From Butyrivibrio sp. VCB2006 (GTDB lineage: Bacteria; Bacillota; Clostridia; Lachnospirales; Lachnospiraceae), in NCBI RefSeq assembly GCF_000420945.1, contig NZ_ATVX01000012.1:40833-104832 (forward strand): DNA of 64,000 nt. The letters are read 5' to 3'. Both the position numbers and the translations under genes were made by a program. Below are positions 34,337 to 45,500 of the stretch, in pieces (within the stretch, counting starts at the first letter, position 1; every line of letters begins with the position of its first letter). Below the pieces are notes generated by a model that did no database searches, was not told the origin of the DNA, and saw nothing but the letters and a program-made list of their open reading frames with translations.

Positions 34337-36679
34337 ATGTTAAAAGAATATGAGCTTACAAAAGTTCGTGTGGAGGATGAGTATTGTGCAAACGCACTTA
34401 ATAAGGATGTGGCTTATCTTAAGAGCCTTGATCCGGAGAGACTTCTTGCTGGCTTTTATGAGAATGCGGGGCTAACACCCAAGAAAATTCGCTATTCCGG
34501 CTGGGAGAACATGCTGATCGGAGGTCATACACTGGGCCATTACCTTACAGCTGCAGTGCAGGGCTATGCTAATCCGGGGACAAGCGAAGATGACAAGAAG
34601 GCTCTTTTTGATATTATTAAGACCTTGGTTGATGGCCTTTTGGAGTGTCAGGAGCATTCCCAGGGTAAAAAGGGATTTGTCTTTGGCGCAATAATAATGG
34701 ATAGCAATAATGTAGAGCTTCAGTTTGACCATGTGGAGCATGGCAGAACAAACATTATCACAGAGTCATGGGTTCCGTGGTATACCATGCACAAGATTCT
34801 GGACGGACTTGTAAGCACCTTTGTATTTACAGGCTATGAGCCTGCTCTTAAGGTTGCAGAAGGCATTGGGGACTGGACCTATAACAGAGCATCTGGCTGG
34901 TCAGAGGAGACACACAAGACTGTTCTTAGCATAGAATACGGTGGAATGAATGATGCCCTCTACAAGTTGTATAAGCTTAGCGGTAAAAAGGAGCATCTTG
35001 AAGCAGCTCATGCTTTTGACGAAGAAGAACTCTTCAAGAAAGTGGCAACAGGTGATGCCAATGTGCTTAATAACCGTCATGCCAATACTACTATTCCAAA
35101 GTTTTTGGGAGCACTTCAAAGATATATGACACTTGGAGATGTCGCCGGGGAGTATCTTACCTATGTGCAGAAATTCTGGGATATGGTTGTTGAGCGCCAT
35201 ACCTATGCAACAGGCGGAAACAGTGAGTGGGAGCATTTTGGAGAAGACTTTGTCCTTGATGCAGAGCGTACTAACTGTAACAATGAGACCTGCAATACCT
35301 ACAACATGCTCAAGATGAGCAGAGATTTGTTCAGAATTACAGGTGATAAAAAGTATGCAGATTACTATGAGAACACCTTTATAAATGCAATACTGTCATC
35401 ACAGAATCCCGAAAGTGGCATGACAATGTACTTCCAGCCTATGGCTACTGGTTATTACAAGGTTTATGGAACTCCTTTTGACAAGTTCTGGTGCTGCACA
35501 GGAACAGGCATGGAGAACTTTACCAAGCTAAACGACAGCATTTACTTCCTTGATGATGAATCAGTGATTGTGAACATGTACATTTCATCAGTAGTCTGTG
35601 ATTCAAAGAAAAAGCTCACATTAACTCAGAAGAGCCTAATTCCAAAGGGAAATACTGCGCTCTTTACAATAAATCTTGAGGAGCCCGTTAAGACAAAACT
35701 TAGATTCAGAGTCCCTGACTGGGCTGTAAATGCAACCTGCAAAGCACTTTCTTCTGACAAGACTTATCAGGCAGAAGCCGATGGTTATTTCACAGTGGAA
35801 GAGACCTTTAATGACGGAGATCAGATTGAGATTTCTTTTGAGATGCACACTGTTGTTAAAAGACTTCCGGACTGCGAAAATGTTTTTGCATTCAAATATG
35901 GACCTGTTCTTCTCTCAGCTGACCTTGGATGCGAGAATATGATAGATGGCACAACCGGTGTTGACGTTACTATTCCTACTAACAAGATTGCAGGAAAAGA
36001 GTACCTTACAGTTCAGGATGGTAGTGTTTCTGATTATATTGCAGATATTGATAAGCACCTGATCAGAAAAGGCGATGAGCTTTGTTTCACTCTTACAGGA
36101 ACAGACAGAGAACTCACCTTTGGCCCTCACTATCTCAAGACCAGACAGCGCTATGGTATTTACTGGTATCTTTTTGACAAGGATCAGGGTGTAACTGATG
36201 AAGTAGAGAAGCGTGATCAGGAAAATGCCAGAAGAGAGAGGATACTTGATACAGTTCAGCCGGGCTATGGCCAGTATGAAAATGATGAACTTCATGCCAT
36301 GGAGGATAAGGGTTCAGTTGGCAGCACCAATAATGGAACCAGCAGAGCAGCTACTTCCGGAGGAAGATTTACCTATCATATGAAGGCTGTAGAAGGTCAG
36401 GATCTTGAACTTGAGGTACACTACCTCAGAGAAGATAACGGCAAGCCAATCCAGATCCACATCGGAGAGGATGAAATATTAAACGGAAGACTTCACTATA
36501 CGGGAAGAGATGAAGAGTATTCTGTAGTGTATAATATACCTAAGGATGTTGTAACACGTAATATAGAAAGCAGAGAGGTCAGGGGAGAAAAAGTAACTAC
36601 AATTCCTGTAACCTTTAGTGGATCCTATGTGATAGAATCTGCGAGAGTGTTTGGATTTGTTTATATTCTTACGAAATAG
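34337..36679 (+). CDS. GH127 beta-L-arabinofuranosidase
   Basis: Hydrolyses terminal beta-L-arabinofuranosyl residues. 780 residues: an (alpha/alpha)6 barrel with GGHTLGHYLTA near residue 55 and the zinc/nucleophile set E317, C319 (NNETCNT), C386 and C387 (WCCTGTGMENF), matching the E-x-C and C-C ligands of HypBA1-type enzymes. The C-terminal third holds beta-sandwich domains. No signal peptide, so it acts on imported oligosaccharides. Start 34337 has GGGGAGA upstream. A two-component pair follows within 41 bases. Confidence 0.93.
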   Translation: MLKEYELTKVRVEDEYCANALNKDVAYLKSLDPERLLAGFYENAGLTPKKIRYSGWENMLIGGHTLGHYLTAAVQGYANPGTSEDDKKALFDIIKTLVDGLLECQEHSQGKKGFVFGAIIMDSNNVELQFDHVEHGRTNIITESWVPWYTMHKILDGLVSTFVFTGYEPALKVAEGIGDWTYNRASGWSEETHKTVLSIEYGGMNDALYKLYKLSGKKEHLEAAHAFDEEELFKKVATGDANVLNNRHANTTIPKFLGALQRYMTLGDVAGEYLTYVQKFWDMVVERHTYATGGNSEWEHFGEDFVLDAERTNCNNETCNTYNMLKMSRDLFRITGDKKYADYYENTFINAILSSQNPESGMTMYFQPMATGYYKVYGTPFDKFWCCTGTGMENFTKLNDSIYFLDDESVIVNMYISSVVCDSKKKLTLTQKSLIPKGNTALFTINLEEPVKTKLRFRVPDWAVNATCKALSSDKTYQAEADGYFTVEETFNDGDQIEISFEMHTVVKRLPDCENVFAFKYGPVLLSADLGCENMIDGTTGVDVTIPTNKIAGKEYLTVQDGSVSDYIADIDKHLIRKGDELCFTLTGTDRELTFGPHYLKTRQRYGIYWYLFDKDQGVTDEVEKRDQENARRERILDTVQPGYGQYENDELHAMEDKGSVGSTNNGTSRAATSGGRFTYHMKAVEGQDLELEVHYLREDNGKPIQIHIGEDEILNGRLHYTGRDEEYSVVYNIPKDVVTRNIESREVRGEKVTTIPVTFSGSYVIESARVFGFVYILTK

Positions 36680-36719
36680 GCAAGCACTTATGGAAGTCAT
36701 ACGAGCATATGGAGCGTTT

Positions 36720-37430
36720 ATGAAGCAGTACAGAGTGGCAATTGTTGAGGATGACAAGGATTATTCCGAGTTTCTTTCACAGTGTCTTGGTAAATATGGC
36801 CTGGAAAAAGAGATTTCTTTTTCCATAAAGACATATGGTAAAGCAGAGAGCTTTCTTGATGATTACAAGAAGGCCTGTGACGTTGTGTTCATGGATGTAG
36901 AGCTTGGAGACGGCTTTCTGAATGGTATGGAAGCTGCCAGAAAGCTCCGCGCTGTGGACCCTACTGTTTTACTTATCTTTGTTACCAACATGCCACAATA
37001 TGCTCCTGAAGGCTATAGTGTAGATGCCCTTGATTACTGCCTTAAGCCCATTAATTACAATGATCTTAGCGTTAAACTTGATAAAGCTGTCAGAGTATTG
37101 TCTCAGAGGGGTGGTATTCCTGTCAGGATCAAGGATAGGAATGGAACAAGGATAGTTTCATCGAGTGACATTATGTACATAGAAGTTATGGGACATGATC
37201 TGATGTTCCACACTATAAGTGAAGTCATAACTTCTTATGGAGGACTTGGAGAAAGAGAAAACGAGCTATCAGGTAATAATTTTGCCAGGTGCAGCGCCTC
37301 TGCACTTGTAAATCTCTCATATATAAAGGGTCTTTATGGCGATGAAATAGATGTTGGAGGCGATAGGATCAAGATAGGAAGATCCAAAAAGAAAGCATTT
37401 ATGGAACAGCTTAATACCTACCTCGGATGA
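36720..37430 (+). CDS. LytTR-family response regulator (AgrA-like)
   Basis: 236 residues. Receiver domain with acidic pocket EDD near residue 10, phosphorylated D59 (VVFMDVELG), T in FVTNM and K in YCLKPI. The C-terminal 100 residues are a LytTR DNA-binding domain (ISSSDIMYIEVMGHDLMFHT..., ARCSASALVNLSYIKGL). Such regulators bind direct repeats upstream of target promoters. TGGAGCG precedes the chosen start 36720; the frame is open further upstream but overlaps the GH127 gene. It follows GH127 closely and pairs with the kinase 23 bases downstream. Confidence 0.92.
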   Translation: MKQYRVAIVEDDKDYSEFLSQCLGKYGLEKEISFSIKTYGKAESFLDDYKKACDVVFMDVELGDGFLNGMEAARKLRAVDPTVLLIFVTNMPQYAPEGYSVDALDYCLKPINYNDLSVKLDKAVRVLSQRGGIPVRIKDRNGTRIVSSSDIMYIEVMGHDLMFHTISEVITSYGGLGERENELSGNNFARCSASALVNLSYIKGLYGDEIDVGGDRIKIGRSKKKAFMEQLNTYLG

Positions 37431-37453
37431 GCCTGTGATGCGGAGGTCAGATC

Positions 37454-38746
37454 ATGTTTGATGCAGAAGCAATAAGCCAATATGAATCAATAGGATATAT
37501 GATAGAAGTTCTGATTGCGGAACTTCTATTTTTGCATGCTTATGAAAAGAGAAAACTCTTTTGGGTAAGAATTCCTATTGCTACAGTGATTTCAGGAATC
37601 ATAGTTTCAAGGATCAGTTATCCTGTGGCAACAATAGCAATATACAGATTTATGTTTTTCTTTTTCATAATAGCACTGACAATAGCAGTCATGCTGATCT
37701 GCTATAAAGGAAACGCCTTTTCAATCGCATCTTCCTCTATTGCAGGGGTTGCTACGCAACACATAGCATACAAACTGATGACAATCTTTAACCTAATCCC
37801 GCCTGTGAATGCCCTGATCCAAATAAGCATTATCTATAGAATACTGACGGAAGTCATGATCATGGCAATTGTATATGTCATTGTATATATGCTTGTTGCA
37901 AGGACTCAGGTTCCGGATAAGGGAAGTATCAGGTTAAATATCCTGTCGGTCATCGTGATACTCATATGCATTGGAGTAAACAGGCTGGTTGCCGATACCT
38001 GGGACATCAGTCCCAAGCTTGTTATAGCCAGTAGCATATATGCGATCATCTGCTGTAGTTTTGCCCTTTCTATACAGTTTTATCTGCATAAGTGGCAGCA
38101 GGAAAAAGCGGAATCACTGGTGATAAAAGGTTTGTTATCAGCTTCCGAAAAACAGTATGAACAGTGGAAAGAGCTTGTTGAGTTCAATAATATCCAGATG
38201 CATGATCTTAAGCACATGCTAAATCGCATCGAGAAGCTTGCAGATAAAGAAAAACTCGATATTCCTGATCTGACGCCTATAAGAGAATCTATAGAAGGCT
38301 TTGCTCCAATAGTTAAGACGGGAAATGATGTGATAGATGTGCTCCTTCGCAATATGGGAGCTCTTTGTAGGCAGCAGGGAGTCAGATTTAACTGCGTGAG
38401 CTTCACGGACAAGCTTGATAAATTCGACAGTATGTCACTTTATTTTTTGTTCGGTAATGCCATAGATAATGCAAGGGCAGGAGCTTCAAGTGTTTCTGAT
38501 GAGGATAAAAGACTTGTTGATGTCAGTCTCAAACAGTTTGGTGATTCTGTCATCATTCATATCTGGAACTATTTTGAAGGGGATATCACCTTTGAGGATG
38601 AACTTCCTGTCAGGAAAGACATGGAAAATGGCCATGGATTCGGACTTAAGAGTATCAAAGTAATGGTTGATAAATTTGGAGGTGCCTTCAAAACTCAGGT
38701 GGAAGGAGATGTATTCCATCTGAATATTATATTGCCTCTGGCATAG
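37454..38746 (+). CDS. GHKL sensor histidine kinase (AgrC-like)
   Basis: 430 residues: six to seven membrane helices in residues 10-215, then a dimerisation helix with HDLKH (H250 is the probable phospho-site) and a HATPase_c_5 domain with N box YFLFGNAIDNARAG and G box GHGFGLKSIKVMVDKFGG. The layout is that of AgrC/ComD peptide sensors; no agrD-like gene is seen beside it. The stimulus is unknown and could be a sugar or a peptide. GCGGAGG precedes the start; the unit ends at a strong terminator. Confidence 0.9.
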   Translation: MFDAEAISQYESIGYMIEVLIAELLFLHAYEKRKLFWVRIPIATVISGIIVSRISYPVATIAIYRFMFFFFIIALTIAVMLICYKGNAFSIASSSIAGVATQHIAYKLMTIFNLIPPVNALIQISIIYRILTEVMIMAIVYVIVYMLVARTQVPDKGSIRLNILSVIVILICIGVNRLVADTWDISPKLVIASSIYAIICCSFALSIQFYLHKWQQEKAESLVIKGLLSASEKQYEQWKELVEFNNIQMHDLKHMLNRIEKLADKEKLDIPDLTPIRESIEGFAPIVKTGNDVIDVLLRNMGALCRQQGVRFNCVSFTDKLDKFDSMSLYFLFGNAIDNARAGASSVSDEDKRLVDVSLKQFGDSVIIHIWNYFEGDITFEDELPVRKDMENGHGFGLKSIKVMVDKFGGAFKTQVEGDVFHLNIILPLA

Positions 38747-38778
38747 TACTGTACTTTAGTTTATATCAGAATTTTGAG

Positions 38779-38810
38779 AAAAGATGCATGTTTTGTGCAT
38801 CTTTTTTCTT
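38779..38810 (+). terminator. Terminator after the kinase gene
   Basis: AAAAGATGCA and TGCATCTTTT form a stem around TGTTTTG, followed by TT and further T-rich sequence. Confidence 0.9.
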
Positions 38811-38951
38811 TTATCCAAATATTAAATTGCACACATGTAAATTATGTTGTGAAAAGTGTCGATTATTCCACCTTGGTTGAATGAACTGTTGTGAAATTGT
38901 TACGATGTAATAACTGATGGGAAACTGCAGAAAATGATAAGGAGATATTTC

Positions 38952-40949
38952 ATGCGAAGATTTTTTTCCCTTAATAAGGATTGGCATTTTCAGATAACGG
39001 GCAAATATGACGAGAGAGTTGACGTTCCCCATACCTGGAATGCGATAGATGGTCAGGATGGCGGAAATGATTATTTAAGAGCCCTGGCCACATATGAAAA
39101 GACTTTTGACGCTCCTGACTTTGATAAAGACAAAGAGCGCGTTTATATACAGTTTGACGGAGTTAATTCCGAAAGCACAGTTTACCTCAATGGAGAAAAG
39201 ATGATCCGTCATGAGGGAGGATATTCAACCTTTAGAACGGATATCACAAATTATCTTAAGGATGTGGGAAATATTCTTAAGGTGAATGTGGATAACAGGC
39301 CTAATACAAGGGTTTATCCACAAAAGGCAGATTTCACATTTTATGGCGGCATTTACAGAGACGTTAATCTGATTGTCGTAAATAAGAACCACTTTGACCT
39401 GGATTATTATGGCGGAAACGGAGTTCAGGTCAAGGCAAAGCCTGTGGAAGGCTATCAAAAAGCTGAAGGTAACGTAAAGCTTTTTGTTAATACCATAGAC
39501 TGCTGTGTCAGACTTGAAATATCTGATGCAGAAGGAAATGTTATTTATCATTCAGAAATTGATCAAAAGACAAATAAACTTGAGACTACTGATAACAGCA
39601 ATAGTGATGTCTTTTGTCTGGAACATAGCTTTTTGATCGATGATGTTCATCTTTGGGAAGGTGTTAAGAACCCATATTTGTATTCTCTTAAGGCAACTCT
39701 TGTCATTAATGGCGAAGCTGCAGATGAGATAGTTACAAGGTTTGGAGTAAGAGATTTCCATTATCATCCCAAGACGGGTTTTTACCTTAACGGAAAGAGC
39801 TATGCTCTTCATGGCGTTTCAAGACACCAGGACAGGAAAGGTCTTGGAAATGCCATCACAAAAGATATGCACAAAGAAGATATGGACCTTATATGCGAGA
39901 TGGGGGCTAACACGATCAGACTTGCTCACTACCAGCACAGCCAGTTTTTCTACGATCTGTGCGATGAGAGAGGAATGATAGTCTGGGCTGAGATTCCATA
40001 TATCTCTGAGCATATGCCTGATGGACGTGACAACACTATCAGTCAGATGAAGGAACTGATCATTCAGAACTACAACCATCCATCTATTGTCTGCTGGGGA
40101 ATTTCCAATGAGATCACAATCTCTACCAGAGATAAAAAAGACATGATGGAGAACCACAGGATACTTAATGATCTGTGCCATGAAATGGATGATACAAGAT
40201 TTACAACTCTTGCCTGTTACGCAGTGTGCGGACCTTTTAACAAGGTAGCTCACATTACAGATACTGTCAGCTGGAATCTGTATCTTGGCTGGTATGTTCC
40301 GGGACTCTTTTTAAATGATATCTGGATGAGATTTTTCCATTTGGTATATCCCAACAGATGTCTGGGTTATTCAGAATATGGATGTGAGGGTATGCCTAAC
40401 CTTCATTCTGAGAAACCTAAAAGAGGCGATCATACAGAGGAATATCAGGCAATTTATCACGAATATATGCTCAGATGCTTTGACAGAAACCCGTTTATGT
40501 GGGCAACTCATGTGTGGAATATGTTTGATTTTGCGGCAGATGCGCGAAATCAAGGAGGTGAGCCCGGAATGAATCATAAGGGGCTTGTGACCTTTGACAG
40601 AAAGACTAAAAAGGACAGCTTCTACCTCTATAAAGCCTGGTGGAGCGATGACCCTTTTGTACATATTGCTTCTAAGAGATTTGCACAGAGAACTAAAGAG
40701 AACATCAAGGTTAAGGTCTATTCCAACCAGAATGAGATAACTCTTTTTGTAGATGGACAGAAACTTGAAACCAAGCATGGACAGCATGTATTTGAGTTTA
40801 GTGTTTCTCTTGGCGAAAACGGTAAGGAGCACGAGATAGTCGCTGTAAGCGGAGCGTTCAAGGATTCTGCGAAGTTTACAAGGGTGGCTACTCCAAATCC
40901 TGAGTATAGTCTTAAAGACCTTGGAGATAAAGGTGCTAACTGGACCTGA
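38952..40949 (+). CDS. GH2 beta-galactosidase-like enzyme
   Basis: 665 residues of glycoside hydrolase family 2: sugar-binding domain (RFFSLNKDWHFQITGKYD, VDVPHTWNA), immunoglobulin-like domain and TIM barrel. Acid/base E387 (WGISNEIT) and nucleophile E475 (GYSEYGCEG) are present. The sequence after the barrel (GMNHKGLVTFDRKTKKDSFYLYKAWW) is typical of compact beta-galactosidases; beta-glucuronidase is the main alternative given uxuAB nearby. No signal peptide. AAGGAG precedes start 38952. It leads a unit with the GPH transporter. Confidence 0.9.
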   Translation: MRRFFSLNKDWHFQITGKYDERVDVPHTWNAIDGQDGGNDYLRALATYEKTFDAPDFDKDKERVYIQFDGVNSESTVYLNGEKMIRHEGGYSTFRTDITNYLKDVGNILKVNVDNRPNTRVYPQKADFTFYGGIYRDVNLIVVNKNHFDLDYYGGNGVQVKAKPVEGYQKAEGNVKLFVNTIDCCVRLEISDAEGNVIYHSEIDQKTNKLETTDNSNSDVFCLEHSFLIDDVHLWEGVKNPYLYSLKATLVINGEAADEIVTRFGVRDFHYHPKTGFYLNGKSYALHGVSRHQDRKGLGNAITKDMHKEDMDLICEMGANTIRLAHYQHSQFFYDLCDERGMIVWAEIPYISEHMPDGRDNTISQMKELIIQNYNHPSIVCWGISNEITISTRDKKDMMENHRILNDLCHEMDDTRFTTLACYAVCGPFNKVAHITDTVSWNLYLGWYVPGLFLNDIWMRFFHLVYPNRCLGYSEYGCEGMPNLHSEKPKRGDHTEEYQAIYHEYMLRCFDRNPFMWATHVWNMFDFAADARNQGGEPGMNHKGLVTFDRKTKKDSFYLYKAWWSDDPFVHIASKRFAQRTKENIKVKVYSNQNEITLFVDGQKLETKHGQHVFEFSVSLGENGKEHEIVAVSGAFKDSAKFTRVATPNPEYSLKDLGDKGANWT

Positions 40950-40984
40950 TACGGGATTTATAAGGGAAAAATAGGAGTGTGGAT

Positions 40985-42517
40985 ATGGAAAATACTGTAG
41001 TACAGGAAAGGGGTAATAAGGCCAAGCTCTATCAGCTGGTTCTTTTTCCTCTGAATAATGGAGCTACCAACGTTTATTACGTGTTGGTACTTTCCTACAT
41101 AGCAACATTTGGCTCTAACGTTCTGAGCCTCGGAATCTTGTTTGCATCAGTAATGGTTACGGGTATGAGGGTATTTGATGCCTTTACAGACCCGATCATT
41201 GGAGCACTGATGGACAGGACAAATGGTAAATTTGGTAAGTTCCGACCATTCATGGTCATAGGAAATATCATTATGGCGCTCAGCATCATTACTATGTACA
41301 TGATAACGCCGGGTATTCCTGAGAGCATGATGGCCTTTAGATATGCGGCATTTGTAGGACTATATGCAATCTGGGTAATAGGTTATACATTCCAGACTTC
41401 CTGCACAAGAGCTGGTCAGACAGTTTTGACTTCTGACCCTTCACAGAGGCCTCTGTTTACAATCTTTAACACAGTGGGATCTCTTGCGGGAATGGGAGTT
41501 ATGCAGTTTCTTGCACCGATCATAAGAGCCAACGTTGCGGATTATTCAAGCGCTGATTTCTACAAGGTTCTCACACCAATTGGAATTACAGTGTCGATTG
41601 TACTGACAATTTTGGCAATCATCGGTATCTGGGAAAAAGATCAGCCCAAGTATTTTGGAATCGGCGGAGACAAGCAGGAGAAAGTCAGAATCTCTGAGTA
41701 TATAGAGATCATTAAAAAGAACGATCCTATGAAGAGACTTATGATAGCAGGAGCCGGATGTAAGCTTGCTCTTTCAATAGCAACCAACACTACAGTTTTA
41801 TGTATGCTCTACGGCTGCATGATGGGCAACTACGATGGTCTCTATCTTCCAATGATGATCATCGGATATGTCTTCTCAGTGCCGTTCTTCCTTCTGACAG
41901 TCAGAACCAGTCAAAAGAAGGGCCAGAAAGCATCACTTCTTAGATATGTGTCTGTGGCGCTTGTGTGTTATGTGGGAGTTTTAGTTCTTCTTCTCATGTG
42001 GAAAGAAGGTGTTCCATCAAGGAATCTTTCATTCCTTTCAGATGGAAGCGTATCAATAAATCTTTATACTGTTTTGTTTATTTTACTGTTTGGTATTGGT
42101 TATGGTGCTTACTATTCAACAGCGGATATGCCAATTCCAATGGTTGCAGATTGCTCGGATTACGAGACTTACAGATCAGGCAAGTATATACCTGGAATAA
42201 TGGGAACTCTTTTTTCACTGGTAGATAAGCTTGTTTCATCTCTTTCTGCAACAGTAGTAGGAATAGCTGTTAGCATTATCGGAATACAGAATCTTCCAAC
42301 TGCCGAGACGCCTTATTCATCAGGCATGAACGCAGTTGTTATCATACTCTTTTGCATAGTCCCAATGGTGGCTTGGATTGCAACACTGATTGCCATGAAG
42401 GGATACATTCTTTCGGGGGAAAAGATGAGACGCATTCAGGAAGTAAACCTTAAGCGTAAAGAGGCTATTGCAAACGGAATGAGCATGGAAGAAGCAATGA
42501 GAACTATAAATGATTAA
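40985..42517 (+). CDS. GPH-family glycoside/cation symporter
   Basis: A 510-residue MFS transporter with 12 helices; DAFTDPIIGALMDRTNGKFGKFRPFMVIGN carries the GPH signature. It would bring in beta-galactosides or other oligosaccharides for GH2, GH127 and GH3. The protein lacks the C-terminal IIA domain of LacS. AGGAG lies 8 bases before the start at 40985. The GH3 gene follows after 12 bases. Confidence 0.92.
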   Translation: MENTVVQERGNKAKLYQLVLFPLNNGATNVYYVLVLSYIATFGSNVLSLGILFASVMVTGMRVFDAFTDPIIGALMDRTNGKFGKFRPFMVIGNIIMALSIITMYMITPGIPESMMAFRYAAFVGLYAIWVIGYTFQTSCTRAGQTVLTSDPSQRPLFTIFNTVGSLAGMGVMQFLAPIIRANVADYSSADFYKVLTPIGITVSIVLTILAIIGIWEKDQPKYFGIGGDKQEKVRISEYIEIIKKNDPMKRLMIAGAGCKLALSIATNTTVLCMLYGCMMGNYDGLYLPMMIIGYVFSVPFFLLTVRTSQKKGQKASLLRYVSVALVCYVGVLVLLLMWKEGVPSRNLSFLSDGSVSINLYTVLFILLFGIGYGAYYSTADMPIPMVADCSDYETYRSGKYIPGIMGTLFSLVDKLVSSLSATVVGIAVSIIGIQNLPTAETPYSSGMNAVVIILFCIVPMVAWIATLIAMKGYILSGEKMRRIQEVNLKRKEAIANGMSMEEAMRTIND

Positions 42518-42529
42518 GGAGGAAAGAAA

Positions 42530-45500
42530 TTGAAAAAGACAGGTATTTTCAGAGGATTGGCAGCACTTATGACATTCTTACTGTCAATCTCAGTAATCGT
42601 GGGAAACACACTGGAATCATTTTCATCAACTATTGATACTGCCCTTGGTACTCAGAGCGAGATGATGGTTACAGACGACAAAGATGCAGTGTACGACAAA
42701 TTTACACCACCTGCAGAACTCTTAAATGAGGATGGAACAGGTAATTCACATGCACTTATTCAGGCTGCTATCGATCTTAACAGAGAGCAGGCAGCAGAGG
42801 GAACAGTACTTCTCAAGAATAACGGAGTACTTCCACTTGCATCAGGTGCAAACGTAACTTTATTCGGAATAAGATCACAGGTGCCTATCCTTGGTTCAAG
42901 CTTTGGTGTTAAGGCATTTGGTGGATTTATAAATCTTGATGAGGCACTTCAGAACAACGTAACTGATTTTGCACATCATATTACAACATCTCTTTCTCAG
43001 AACTGGGCAACAGGCCAGGTAGAAAGAGGCTACACTACAGGCGAATGGAGTGGAGATGAATTTGAGTTTGACGGAGCAGGCTACAAGGTTAATCCTACAA
43101 TGACTTCGATCTATACCAAGCTCAATGAGACATACCTTCACACAGAGAATGCCGGTCCTGCTGAAGAATACGATCCGGGAGAACCATCAGTTAAAGAGAT
43201 TGAAGGCGTAAATGCAAACTTCAAGGACAGCTTTGCTAAGTACGGTGATGCTTCTATCGTAGTTATCGGAAGACCAAGTGCAGAGAGTGAAGATTATCTT
43301 CCCGGCGGAATTGTTTCAGGTCTTGGAGCATCAGAGCCTCTTGCACTTACAACTAATGAGAAGGATGCTATCGCTCTTGCAAAAGAGTGTAGTGACAAGG
43401 TTATCATTCTTGTTAACAGCGCATCTGCGGTAGAAATCGGCGAGCTCAAGGATGATCCTGAAATCGATGCAATTCTCTGGATTGGTGCACCTGGAAGTTA
43501 TGGCCTTCTTGGAGTAGCAGATATTCTTTGCGGAAAAGTTTCTCCTTCAGGCGGACTTGCAGATATCTTCCCTACATACAATATGTCAGCACCTGCAATG
43601 CAGAATATGGGTAATTTCTCATATGCAAATGCAGCAGATGTCATTACAAGAGAGAACTCCAGCAACTACATCATAGAGGCTGAGGGAATCTATGTTGGAT
43701 ATCGTTACTATGAGACAAGATACTATGACGCAGTTCTTGGACAGGGAAATGCAACAGGAACTGCAGGAACATATGCTTCTAAATCCGGTTGGGATTATGA
43801 TGCAGAAGTAGCTTATGGCTTTGGCTATGGCTTATCTTATACTACTTTTGATATGGAATATGAGGGAGAACCTGTATTCAATGTATCCAAGAATAAGGAT
43901 GTAACTACCGCTACAGCAACTTTTAATGTAAAAGTTACAAACACAGGAAATGTAGCAGGTAAAAAGAGCGTTCAGATTTACGGACAGGCTCCTTATGAGC
44001 AGGGCGGAATAGAGAAGAGTGCCATTGTCCTTCTCAACTACGGCAAAACAGGTCTTCTTCAGCCGGGAGAGTCAGAGGTTGTATCTGTAGATGTTGATCT
44101 TCAGTACATTGCAACTTATGACAGCTCTTTTGACAATGGAGATGGAACTTTCGGAACATATATCGTAGATCCTGGAACATATTACTTTGCATTTGGTAAT
44201 GGTGCTCATGATGCACTTAACAATATCATGGCTATGCAGGGTGTAGCAGCAGAGAGCCTTGTTGGTGAGGCTAATGCAGACTATGCTTATAGCACTGAAA
44301 TAACAGAGGATACACTTTCAAAGACAGCATTTGCTTATAGCAAGACTGGTACAAAGATTTCTAACCAGCTTGACTATGCAGACTGGAACTACTTCCAGGA
44401 TGGCGAGGTTACTTACCTTAGCCGAGCAGATTGGAACGGAACATATCCTAAGACTTATTCAGATATGACTCTTACAAGCCAGGAGATGATTGATTATCTC
44501 AATGGTAAGTACTATACAGTTGCTACTGAGGACAATACATCTGATATTGTATGGGGCAAAGATGGTGATCTTATGTTCTATGAGATGGCTGGCCTTGACT
44601 TTGAGGATGAGAAGTGGGAAGAGCTTCTCTCAGAGATGACTCTCGAGGAAGCACAGTACCTTGCAACATTTGGTGGCCCAAGCATTCCTGGTGCCGATTC
44701 AATCGGAACAGTTGAGACTTATATGACAGAAAATGCAGGTAATGGTATTGCTGTAAACCTCAATGCTTCCAAGGATACAGAGGCTCCATGGAATATCAGC
44801 TCAGAAGATCCTAACGGTAACTGGCATCCTGAGGTATTTGGAAGCAGCCCACTTACAGCAGCTTCATTTAATCCTGACCTTGCCAAGAAGCTTGGTGAGT
44901 TTATTGGAATCGAGTCACTCTTTACAGGTATTCCGATTCTTTGGGGACCTGGACTTAACACACATCGTCATGCGTACAACGGACGTAATGGTGAGTATTA
45001 TTCAGAGGATCCTATCCTTTCAGGTTACACTGCTATGGAGTTTGCTATAGGAGCTCTTGAATATGGTCTTATTGCAGCACCAAAGCATTATGCATTTAAC
45101 GATCAGGAAACAAACAGGGCAGGTGTTGCTCCGTTTATGACAGAGCAGCGTGCAAGAGAAGTAGAACTTAGAGCTTATCAGATTGCTTTCGAAGCAACTA
45201 AGTATGATACAGAAGATGAAGATGCAGGAATGAGAGGTCTCATGATCTCATTCTCCAAGATCGGACCTGTTGAGTGTACTGTAAGTACCGGTCTTATGAC
45301 TGAAATCCTCAAGAAGGAATGGGGCTTTAAGGGATATGCTGTAACAGATATCTATGATGATTTTGATCTCTACGGTGCTGTTCTTACATCAGGAGCAACC
45401 TGTTATGATACAAGAGGAATGTCAGGATTCTACACAGACACAACTTTGGACAGCCCTAGATTTGCCAACCAGGCAGATGGTTCTGCAATAAGTGCAACAG

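Noticed and set aside
36651..36719. Longer response-regulator start
   Set aside because: It would overlap the GH127 gene and add residues that do not belong to a receiver domain; ATG 36720 has a TGGAGCG site.
38747..38951. Possible agrD-type peptide gene after the kinase
   Set aside because: The gap holds a terminator and A/T-rich sequence; no short frame with a ribosome site and a cysteine-bearing core was found.
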